DNA of 10,937 bases from Ectocarpus siliculosus (Eukaryota; Sar; Phaeophyceae; Ectocarpales; Ectocarpaceae): assembly GCA_000310025.1 (NCBI GenBank), contig FN649740.1:5047116-5058052 (forward strand), written 5' to 3'. Under the pieces are notes generated by a model. The model worked only from the letters and a program-made list of their open reading frames with translations, ran no database searches and was not told the origin of the DNA. Shown in pieces: positions 6,541 to 10,937 of the stretch. The stretch's first letter is position 1. Every line of letters begins with the position of its first letter. Both the position numbers and the translations under genes were made by a program.

Positions 6541-7422
6541 TTCGAAAACGTAATTTATTAATTTTGATTCCCTCTTCCTCGTAGCGTACAGTACATTCGT
6601 ATCGACTTGTGAAAATTGGTCCCAGGGGATGTGTGGCAGGCGGGTACGGTGTCTTGCATGTGCCACGGTAGTAGCGTCCGTGTGGTCAGGAGGTTATCCA
6701 CAACGGCAATCTCGGTCGGTGTAGCTGTTTTTGGGCTTCGCCAAGTGAGCTCGGAGCCATGTCGCCAAAGCCAGGATGACAGGAAGGATCTTATCCTCCT
6801 GCTTTCTCTCGGGGCGATTGCCTCGGCCCGCCCCGTCGGCTCTTCGAAACCAGGTCTATCCTCGTGTGTGTTTCGCGAGCGCACAGCTGTCTTTTATCTG
6901 TCCGCGAGTCGTTGTTTGTTTTTTTTCCCGTCCAGAAGCAGGTAACTTCAAAGCAAGTACGCCTCTGTTGATTTTGTCAGTACCAGCGCCCTCCGTTTCT
7001 CCCTGGATTATCTTTCTCTCTTCTTTCGCCCAGTCTGTGAGCTGACAAGTCCACCCCTTTGTTTCCTTGGTGCGTTTTTTTTTTCTTCTTTTTTTTTCGC
7101 TGTTGGTGTGCCTTCCACCCAGTCTGTGAACTCGAGCGACCTCGTGGACGACACAGAGGACAGCTGGGACTCCCAGCAGGACGATACCTCCGATGGCGAC
7201 GGAGTCTCCGAAATCTCCGAAATCTCCGAAATCTTGGGCGACGAGTCCTCCGCGGCAGAAGAAGACGGCGAGGCCAAGGAGAAGGTAGAGGAAAAGGGGA
7301 AACGGGACAAAAGCCCCCGAACCCCTCCCTCGCGAGGCGGCAGAGCGGCCGGCCGGGGGCGGGGGAAGGGAGCTTCCGCGTCCAAGAGGAGCGGTGGGAG
7401 TTCTCGTCGTAAAAGGGCGTGA
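1379..7422 (+). CDS. GTF3C5: TFIIIC subunit 5 (Tau95/Tfc1-like), 3' part, seven exons
   Basis: Subunit of TFIIIC, the nuclear factor that binds tRNA and 5S gene promoters and recruits TFIIIB for RNA polymerase III; this subunit helps contact the A box. My exon model is 1379-1485, 1844-1954, 2602-3322, 3784-3885, 4479-4754, 5668-6165 and 7123-7422. Together they give 704 codons plus TGA, with all phases compatible. Residues about 45-80 of the joined segment carry the family hallmark: LVPAVAYYY, GPWR, WVRFGYRP, then FEQILEFRLF. Residues about 350-375 (GIVTGWWQQGTID) match the family's later Gly-Trp block. The end is strongly acidic, as in animal homologues, but then becomes basic. Between the blocks lie Ser12, an Asn-rich run, Ala16, Gln9 and Gly8, making this C-terminal part alone longer than the whole human protein (about 520 residues). 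The start and N-terminal region are not in the model. Family assignment is firm; exon edges at 3784, 4754 and 5668 are less so. Confidence 0.88.
1486..1843 (+). other. Intron 1 with a pseudo-exon copy
   Basis: 358 bp, GTGAGC...GACGCAG, phase 2. It holds a diverged copy of the start of exon 2 at 1613-1650 and a second CCCACGTG (1566-1573) matching the end of exon 1 (1481-1488). The middle part is T-rich. No other gene is seen in it. Confidence 0.7.
1613..1650 (+). repeat. Diverged copy of exon 2 start inside intron 1
   Basis: It aligns with 1835-1870 at a shift of 220-222 bases. Shared blocks are TTGAC, GGTGGCC, GACCT and TCCCCGC, about three quarters identical over 36-38 columns with a 2-base gap. 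The translated copy has DLIPATA where exon 2 has DLVPAVA, and both continue into a Tyr-Tyr stretch. The acceptor CAG of the real exon is CGG here, so the copy cannot be spliced in the same way. It looks like a decayed duplicate exon start. Confidence 0.5.
1844..1954 (+). CDS. GTF3C5: GTF3C5-like exon 2, core block
   Basis: This exon holds the most diagnostic part of the gene: WPIRDLVPAVAYYY, then CNGPWRSRWVRFGYRP and EDHPSD. In known TFIIIC subunit 5 proteins the same order occurs: a Leu-Pro-x-x-Ala-Tyr-Tyr segment, Gly-Pro-Trp-Arg, then Trp-Val-Arg-Phe-Gly-Tyr-Asp-Pro. It begins after TTGACGCAG and ends before GTATGT. The final two bases AG plus the first base of exon 3 make Arg. This block belongs to the family's helix-turn-helix domain (known from the family, not visible here). 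Confidence 0.93.
2113..2161 (+). repeat. Left flanking direct repeat of the 29-bp array
   Basis: It begins GTGCCCAGAGGTTTGTGATG and ends CTATTCA. A diverged copy lies at 2373-2419, beginning GTGCCCAGATGTTCGACAGG and ending GTATTCA, with matching internal blocks ATACCGG and CAC-GGC. The two copies enclose the tandem array with only a few bases between. Confidence 0.6.
2169..2368 (+). repeat. 29-bp tandem repeat, seven copies
   Basis: Copies start at 2169, 2198, 2227, 2254, 2282, 2311 and 2340, with lengths 29, 29, 27, 28, 29, 29 and 29. Each runs roughly GATATCTAGGTTTTAGTATA followed by GGAGTGGAC. Differences are point changes (GGAG/GAAG) and 1-2 base gaps. There are no spacers of unrelated sequence, so it is a minisatellite, not a CRISPR array. 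It lies wholly inside intron 2. Confidence 0.9.
2373..2419 (+). repeat. Right flanking direct repeat of the 29-bp array
   Basis: Partner of 2113-2161 in the same orientation. Together they suggest that the array expanded inside an older duplicated segment. Confidence 0.6.
2602..3322 (+). CDS. GTF3C5: GTF3C5-like exon 3, core end and low-complexity linker
   Basis: One base plus 240 codons. It opens with FEQILEFRLFPAQLRVWAAA, matching the family's Lys/Tyr-Gln-Val-Leu-Asp-Phe-Arg stretch that follows the WVRFGY block. After about 30 residues it turns into a disordered linker: Ala/Lys/Ser-rich, then Ser12 (2888-2923), an Asn-rich run (2957-2989), a Glu/Asp-rich part including EMEEEEDG, and Gly5. 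It ends SRPKGRFASQ before GTGAGT. In homologues the next conserved block follows after a much shorter linker, so this is a lineage expansion. The minus strand over this exon is also open (2455-3303), a mirror effect of the triplet repeats. Confidence 0.85.
2888..2923 (+). repeat. (AGC)n coding for Ser12
   Basis: Eleven AGC codons and a final AGT, in frame in exon 3. The near-pure codon use indicates recent triplet expansion rather than selection for serine. Confidence 0.9.
2957..2989 (+). repeat. AAC-rich run coding for Asn
   Basis: Mostly AAC codons, interrupted by GAC, AGC and a final ACC, giving an Asn-rich segment in the exon 3 linker. Confidence 0.85.
3323..3783 (+). other. Intron 3, acceptor uncertain
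   Basis: 461 bp from GTGAGT to ATGCGCCAG if exon 4 starts at 3784 (phase 0). It contains a (TTG)n run at 3357-3390 and T-rich stretches. The exon 3 frame stays open until 3496, so retention of this intron would add poly-Val then stop. The exon 4 frame is open back to 3694 and includes IIPMRQ just before the chosen acceptor. The only upstream AG in that open part (3696-3697) gives the wrong phase for the GTGAGT donor. Confidence 0.6.
3357..3390 (+). repeat. (TTG)n microsatellite in intron 3
   Basis: A run of TTG/GTT triplets with one GTA interruption near 3368. Confidence 0.85.
3784..3885 (+). CDS. GTF3C5: GTF3C5-like exon 4
   Basis: 34 codons: LVLNGNILSARNRHV, then GESPIREVQELALKAPRM before GTGAGT. 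It sits where homologues have the helix around Arg-Gln-x-x-Tyr-Gln-Leu that precedes the Gly-Trp block. The start at 3784 is chosen because it follows CCAG and is in phase 0 with exon 3. An alternative start near 3698 would add a segment with PMRQ, which resembles the family's Pro-x-Arg-Gln, but would need another donor. The 3' end is phase 0 and fits exon 5. Confidence 0.65.
3886..4478 (+). other. Intron 4
   Basis: 593 bp, GTGAGT...CCGTTGCAG, phase 0, with a C/T-rich 3' part. CGTTACAGGAC at 4276-4286 matches the exon 5 boundary CGTTGCAGGAC (4471-4481) at 10 of 11 bases, but similarity fades afterwards. No gene is seen within it. Confidence 0.75.
4479..4754 (+). CDS. GTF3C5: GTF3C5-like exon 5, Gly-Trp block and Ala16
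   Basis: 92 codons. It opens DRPGIVTGWWQQGTIDKMRM followed by a Leu/Ala helix, matching the family's C-terminal block with Gly-Trp and a helix before the tail. It then runs into Ala16 (4590-4637) and a Ser/Ala/Gly-rich stretch ending GQAKK. I end it before GTATTT at 4755 because that donor is phase 0, like exon 6. A stronger-looking donor GTAAGT at 4669 is phase 1 and fits no acceptor near exon 6; it could serve an alternative transcript. Confidence 0.8.
4590..4637 (+). repeat. GCN triplets coding for Ala16
   Basis: GCG codons give way to GCC and then GCT codons. The centre GCGGCGGCCGCCGC is a perfect palindrome. Codon variety suggests an older run than the Ser12 tract. Confidence 0.85.
4755..5667 (+). 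other. Intron 5
   Basis: 913 bp, GTATTT...GCACACAG, phase 0 in the preferred model. It has a long C/T-rich tract (about 5398-5470, with TCTG repeats). Several open frames cross it, none with a recognisable product. The exon 6 frame is also open back to an AG at 5615-5616, so the acceptor could lie there instead. Confidence 0.6.
5668..6165 (+). CDS. GTF3C5: GTF3C5-like exon 6, low-complexity linker
   Basis: 166 codons. It begins GAMR then Gln9 (5680-5706). In the middle is a short, more ordered part (MSRDEFRRKTRTIAKDVEVV), then a Gly/Arg/Lys-rich stretch with Gly8 (6016-6039). It ends with an acidic phospho-site-like cluster, SDTDSDEDSESD, before GTGAGT. No catalytic motif is present. Acidic C-terminal tails are known in animal homologues, which supports placing this exon in the same gene; the Gln and Gly parts have no counterpart I know. 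Phase 0 at both ends. Confidence 0.75.
5680..5706 (+). repeat. (CAG)9 coding for Gln9
   Basis: A pure CAG run in frame near the start of exon 6. Every CAG could also act as an acceptor AG, so exon starts within the run would remain in frame. Confidence 0.9.
6016..6039 (+). repeat. GGC run coding for Gly8
   Basis: Seven GGC codons and a final GGG in exon 6. Confidence 0.85.
6485..6537 (+). repeat. (GA)26 microsatellite
   Basis: 53 bases of uninterrupted GA repeats in intron 6. Its purity suggests high length variability. Confidence 0.97.
7029..7040 (+). repeat. Upstream copy of the exon 7 acceptor
   Basis: CCCAGTCTGTGA is identical to 7118-7129, the boundary of exon 7, and is also preceded by a pyrimidine-rich stretch. 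If used as acceptor, the frame would read Ser-Val-Ser then TGA, cutting the protein just before its acidic tail. Confidence 0.7.
7123..7422 (+). CDS. GTF3C5: GTF3C5-like last exon, acidic then basic tail
   Basis: 99 codons and TGA (7420-7422). The first two thirds are acidic and Ser-rich: SVNSSDLVDDTEDSWDSQQD, three Ser-Glu-Ile repeats, then Glu/Lys-rich. The last third is basic and Gly/Arg-rich (GRGRGKGASASKRSGGSSRR, then KRA), which may help nuclear localisation or nucleic acid binding (inference). Animal homologues end in an acidic tail, so the basic end is unusual. Its last 20 codons are the first unit of a 67-bp tandem repeat, so the end of the protein seems to come from repeat DNA. Start chosen after ACCCAG, phase 0 with exon 6. 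Confidence 0.82.
   Translation, partial: SVNSSDLVDDTEDSWDSQQDDTSDGDGVSEISEISEILGDESSAAEEDGEAKEKVEEKGKRDKSPRTPPSRGGRAAGRGRGKGASASKRSGGSSRRKRA
7207..7233 (+). repeat. 9-bp repeat coding for (Ser-Glu-Ile)3
   Basis: Three exact copies of TCCGAAATC in frame in the last exon. Confidence 0.9.
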
Positions 7423-7603
7423 TGGGTGGGGGAAGGGAGCTTTCGCAAGGAAGAGGAGCGGTGGGAGTTCCCGTCGTAAAAGGGCGTGATGGGTGGGGGA
7501 AGGGAACTTTCGCAAGGAAGAGGAGCGGTGGGAGCTCCCGTGGTAAAAGGGCGTGATGGGTGGGGGAAGGGAGCTTTCGCAAGGAAGAGGAGCGGTGGGA
7601 GTT
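7361..7603 (+). repeat. 67-bp minisatellite spanning the stop codon
   Basis: Units start at 7361, 7428, 7495 and 7562, exactly 67 bases apart; the fourth breaks off after GGGAGTT at about 7603. Each full unit begins GGGGGAAGGGA, carries AAGAGGAGCGGTGGGAG and ends AAAAGGGCGTGATGGGT. The first unit is coding and differs from the others (CCGCGTCC for TCGCAAGG). Units 2-4 lie after the stop. 67 is not a multiple of three, so the copies would not extend the frame. Confidence 0.95.
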
Positions 7604-8100
7604 ATAGGCAAGCAAGAAGCGAGGCCTCAAGACGTTGGTCAACAGCGGGCCGCTACTGTGAACGAAAAGGGACACGAGGGCATGGAGGGAAAATGTGTGC
7701 TTTGGTTCGGCTGCTCACAGCTTAGCTGGCTGGGCGGAATGACGAGTAAAAGGGGCAAATATTTCATTCAAGCTGGGAGCAAGGATGGCGTTGGGTGCGT
7801 TGGTCCAGCTGCTCACAGCTTAACTGGCTGGGCAGAATGACAAGTAAAAGACGCAAGAGTGTTCAAGTTGAGGCAGCAAGGACTGCAGAGCTCGCCGAAG
7901 TTCCGACGGCGATGAACCACTTGATTGGGCGGCTGCCTGTCACGAGGGTTTAAACGGCGAGCTTGATGGAGTAAGAGGAGCGGCCGGGATGTGACGTAAG
8001 AAGATACGAGGGGGCCGATAGAGGCGTCAAGCGTCGTGGGCATGCGCCAAGGTTGACCGGAGGGGCAATGCGGAAAATGTCGCGTACAGCAGTCGCAGTA
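7604..8100. other. Downstream region with a ~98-bp duplication
   Basis: Probably 3' untranslated or intergenic DNA after the TFIIIC gene. It holds the duplication at 7695-7884 and otherwise unremarkable sequence. Short open frames here (for example 7553-7840) run through the repeats and are not credible genes. No clear polyadenylation signal was found. Confidence 0.5.
7695..7884 (+). repeat. Direct duplication, two copies about 98 bp apart
   Basis: Copy A begins near 7695 and copy B near 7793. Both contain GCTGCTCACAGCTTA, then CTGGCTGGGC and GAATGAC-AGTAAAAG, and end near TTCAAG...GCAAGGA. The second half has diverged more than the first and carries a 3-base gap. It lies just after the 67-bp array but has a different sequence. 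Confidence 0.85.
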
Positions 8101-8101
8101 C

Positions 8102-8130
8102 GAGCCTCTTTTTTTTTTAGCCCGAGGCTC
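8102..8130 (+). repeat. Short inverted repeat with T-rich loop
   Basis: GAGCCTC (8102-8108) and GAGGCTC (8124-8130) can pair around a 15-base loop starting with ten Ts. Function unknown. Confidence 0.5.
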
Positions 8131-8145
8131 ATTTCCTTGTGTCCT

Positions 8146-8161
8146 GTTGGGGCAACCCAAC
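8146..8161 (+). repeat. Hairpin with GCAA loop
   Basis: GTTGGG and CCCAAC pair perfectly around GCAA, a GNRA-type tetraloop. It lies 16 bases after the previous inverted repeat. Function unknown; such short hairpins are common by chance. Confidence 0.4.
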
Positions 8162-8497
8162 ATCGACTCCATTGCTTTCACGTGTAGGGCTCGCAGGCGG
8201 GGGCATCTGTTCCTATGACCACCTTCTTTGGTGTAATTTTTTTTTTGCCTGTGTTTCTTAACTCCCGGGCCCTTCCTGTAACAATTGGGGCGCGGTACTA
8301 CATACTGCTTATCGGGACACAGTGTGGTGGTCCCGCAGTGTTGGGGGGATCGAGACGTTGAAAACACAGGGTCGGGGATAATAACACGGCGATGGGGAGC
8401 GTATGTCGCACGGCGCATGTTCTCACGAGGAAGGAGGAAACGGCGACGGAAAGGGTGGACAGCAGTTAAGATTTTCCCTGGTGCTGAACACACACCC

Positions 8498-8511
8498 TAA
8501 CGTTAACGTTA
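8498..8511. repeat. 14-base palindrome TAACGTTAACGTTA
   Basis: Reads the same on both strands, built from the unit AACGTT. It could be a protein-binding site, but nothing nearby supports a role. Confidence 0.5.
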
Positions 8512-8820
8512 ACCCCAACAACCCAGGCCGTCGTACCCAAGGCTGGCGCGTACCAACCTGGGAGCGAAAGCACGAGGACAATTGGCTTGGGGGCTGTGTT
8601 GACGAAGGCTTGGATGACGTACGCACGCACGTCTGGTGCCATGACGAAGACCTCGCGCGCTCAGGACGGGTCACCATGATGACAATGACGCCTATTACCG
8701 TCGGTAAATAGCTGTGTGCAGCATAAATATCGAGAAGAAAATCATCCTTAATGGGTTGCTCCTCGACAGCGCTCTTACACTCTACATGTACGGTAAAACA
8801 CCCTGCTGACGCCCCTTATC

Positions 8821-9660
8821 GGGGTTTCAGTTTTGTTCGATTGATTTTTTTGGAGCCGTCTTATAGGACGCCCGTTTGGTACCATTCATTCGATGTTTGA
8901 GTGGGCAATACTCTACAACCATGCTGGACTGTTGCACACCCGCGGGACGGTTGTCCAAAACCAAGCAAACGTTAGGTTGGGCTTTCTCCGCAACAAACAT
9001 CGAAAGGTAGAGCCCCGTGCCTGGCCCCGTCCCATGCGCCACCACAGAACTCGCGCCCTCCGCAATTAGATGAAGTCTCGGTTGAGGTTGGTGGCCGGGA
9101 CAGCTAGCAGAGTAAGGAGGGGAACAACGGTTCCATCGCACAGCCCGTGTTCCTGTACGACTAGTCTAACCTCTTTCCTCACCCTGCTAAGTTGGATCCA
9201 CGAAACTGCGGGAGGCAAACCAAACTGCGGACGATACAACTCATCATGTATGTTGCCCAGGTTCAAGGGGCCATGCGCCCCTCACGCGATCCAAGACAGA
9301 AGAAGTATTCCGTCATCAATAAGCGGTCTTCGCCCGGGACGAAAATTAATTTCGCAGTTGTTATCTCCTTGCGTAGACATCGTTTGACAACTTTTGGATC
9401 TAGATGGAGCTGACGCTACGCTGCGCTCCGTGCGCATATCTTCGGAGAGCCTCCTAAACCTCACAACCCAGGGAGCCCGTCCCCTTGCACCTCCTTCCAT
9501 GCTGATGCTGATGCTGATGGCCGTGCTCTTTGTAAGAAAGAGCCCTAGGCACACTCAACGGCTACATACAAATATGAATCATGAAAACGCACGCACACAC
9601 ACAAGGGCAACAAATGAGAACGAAAAGGTGCAACGGGCGGTGTAACAAGCTTGCCCTCTA
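8821..9660. other. No confident gene; weak open frames on both strands
   Basis: On the minus strand a frame at 8827-9141 is open for about 110 codons but begins without ATG and shows no known motif. On the plus strand 9394-9540 reads as an open stretch ending at a good donor-like GTAAGA (9531-9536), with a run of Met-Leu repeats from GATGCT triplets. Neither is recognisable. Their lengths fit chance expectation, so I call no gene. Confidence 0.35.
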
Positions 9661-10910
9661 AAAAACGATACTGTACCGATATGGCAACAATACACAAGAC
9701 CCAACAGAACATTTGCAACGAAAACAGAAGAAAATCACCATCCACGAGGGCTGCGTCCAGACATACATGCAAAACTAATCCTGATGTAAGCATGCAACAG
9801 TCGGAAGCCACCGGAACGTGCAAGTTAAAAACCCTAAAATCTACTACACGAAAGCTTCCATGAGCTCCTGTGCAACCGTTCGGTACAATCAAACGTCATC
9901 CAATCAATCATCACCAATTCACACGTCAGAGCAAACCTGCTACATGACAAACGGTCGCTGCACAAATGCAGCACGGGATCCAAGGCTTCTCCAACTCACA
10001 TATCATAGCGAGCCTGGAACACTATCGACCGGTCGTCGCACATACGGAGACCAGGGCCCAAGGTCTCTACAGCTGACTGATGCCAGGCCCACAAGCCTCA
10101 GCGGAAGCACGACAGGCCGCATGCCAAGCGAACAGAGAGAAAATACGAAGACACCCGAGCGATCAACTATTGATCAGATCTCTCCGGCAATCACTATCTC
10201 TACCAAATTATTTTGCAACCAGCCAGTTGATGTATATTTCTCCTTGTTCATGAACCAATCAGCACACTTTTCTTGGCTGTGCGCAGCAAAATCCACTCCA
10301 TTTCTCTCTTGATTCTTCCACCAGTCAGAGTCGTGCGTGCGATCAATCTACTCCTCTTCCTATTCTTCGACCAATCCGCATATTGCACAACCCTCTGGCT
10401 CGCACCCTCAACAGCGAGACTGCGCATTTGCGTCCGAGATGTGTGCTCCATCGACCCTCCTCGTTCCAAGGCACGAGGTGGAACATCTCCCCCCCCAAAA
10501 AAACTCCGCACGTACGAGCGGGATGTGTTTTTCCAATATTAGCTACGAAGGTACTTCGTGTATTCATTCGCGCAGCGCACTTCGAACCAAGGACTTCCAT
10601 TCCTGACCCACCACCCGCAAACGACGGCGCCCAAGAGGGCACAACACAACACCCTCCCGCCAGAGCTAGCTCATTCTTATCTCTCTCGTGCCATCTACAC
10701 CATTCTCTCCGCTAGCCTTGCGCAAAAGAGAAGGAGAGCCTCTCCCCCAAAAAGACAAGCATCACCCAAGCAACGTTGACCTCGAGAGGCGGCTGGCTGC
10801 CACTCGCCACAGGCTGCCCGGCGGTGTGTGTGGGATGGAAATAATAAAAAACATGACGCTCTATCGCTCGCGAAACTTGCTACGGAACATAAGAAAGAGC
10901 ATATAGAAGA
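9661..10910. other. No confident gene; A/C-rich region with diverged repeats
   Basis: The sequence becomes richer in A and C on this strand. The open frame 9818-10312 covers a diverged ~80-base repeat (two copies starting near 9975 and 10054) but has no known motif. Further frames at 10248-10642 overlap on both strands. No tRNA or rRNA was recognised. Confidence 0.4.
9975..10133 (+). repeat. Diverged ~80-bp tandem repeat, two copies
   Basis: GGGATCCAAGG near 9975 and GGGCCCAAGG near 10054 start two copies. Translated in one frame they read DPRLLQLT...LSTGRRTYGDQ and GPRSLQLT...LSGSTTGRMPSEQ. The likeness is clearer at the protein level than at the base level, but two copies are too few to prove coding. 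Confidence 0.35.
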
Positions 10911-10937
10911 CCCCCCCCCCCCCCCCCCCCCCCCCCC
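10911..10937 (+). repeat. 27-base C run at the window edge
   Basis: An unbroken C homopolymer that ends the window. It may be a real tract or a sequencing or assembly artefact at a contig end. Confidence 0.9.

Larger units (their letters stand above)
6166..7122 (+). other. Intron 6 with (GA)n and a duplicated 3' end
   Basis: 957 bp, GTGAGT...TTCCACCCAG, phase 0. It contains (GA)26.5 at 6485-6537, a T-rich tract near the 3' end (about 7077-7098), and a second acceptor-like copy CCCAGTCTGTGA at 7029-7040. No gene is recognised inside it. Confidence 0.75.
8101..8820. other. No confident gene; small inverted repeats
   Basis: Open frames 8285-8500 and 8403-8711 (plus) and 7813-8493 (minus) have no recognisable motifs and overlap each other. 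The region has two small hairpins near 8102-8161 and a 14-base palindrome at 8498-8511. It may be intergenic DNA or decayed repeat sequence. Confidence 0.4.

Noticed and set aside
6856-7675. Minus-strand frames of 251 and 232 codons
   Set aside because: They run through the antisense of the 67-bp repeat and the last exon. Their Pro/Ser repeats (for example PSPTHHALL) are the complement of the minisatellite, and they overlap each other in different frames.
8491-8516. Telomere-like CCCTAA text
   Set aside because: CCCTAA occurs once and is followed by AACGTT units, not by a telomeric repeat array.
8827-9141. Minus-strand frame of about 105 codons
   Set aside because: No ATG near its beginning, no known motif, and a length expected by chance several times in a window of this size.
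10578-10600. tRNA-like GGTTCGAA on the minus strand
   Set aside because: The bases around the putative T-loop do not pair, and no acceptor or anticodon stem fits.
1-10937. A novel multi-gene system
   Set aside because: Only one gene is supported, a known RNA polymerase III transcription factor subunit. I saw no neighbouring genes, mobile-element proteins or viral genes that would form a system.

Overview
The window reads as nuclear DNA of an intron-rich eukaryote. It has one long plus-strand gene split into at least seven exons by introns of about 360-960 bp. The inferred introns begin GTGAGC, GTATGT, GTGAGT (three times) and GTATTT, and all end in AG. Triplet repeats are common in both exons and introns, and base composition is moderately GC-rich. 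This style resembles brown algae (Ectocarpus-like stramenopiles), but that is an inference from gene architecture only; no species marker was identified. Nothing prokaryotic (operons, ribosome-binding sites, CRISPR, IS elements) is present.

Layout: 1-1378 is upstream sequence with no confident exon, one weak candidate (467-667) and several diverged local duplications. 1379-7422 carries the 3' part of a gene for the RNA polymerase III general transcription factor TFIIIC subunit 5 (GTF3C5 in animals, Tfc1/tau95 in budding yeast, sfc1 in fission yeast). The seven exons join in frame into 704 codons plus a stop. The diagnostic blocks are the WPIRDLVPAVAYYY / GPWRSRWVRFGYRP segment, the following FEQILEFRLF, a GIVTGWWQQGTID block, and an acidic then basic C-terminal tail. 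The N-terminal part (the dimerisation region in known homologues) was not found and probably lies upstream. The algal protein is inflated by Ser, Asn, Ala, Gln and Gly runs between its conserved blocks.

7361-7603 is a 67-bp minisatellite whose first unit encodes the last 20 codons and the stop. After it comes a ~98-bp direct duplication (7695-7884). From about 7885 to 10910 I see no supportable gene, only weak open frames, small inverted repeats and diverged local repeats. The window ends in a 27-base C run that may be an assembly edge.

The most notable pattern is that several inferred exon starts (exons 1, 2 and 7, less clearly 5) are preceded 90-230 bp upstream by a diverged copy of the same exon start. 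I found no evidence for a novel multi-gene system; the window contains one housekeeping transcription-factor gene in a repeat-rich setting.
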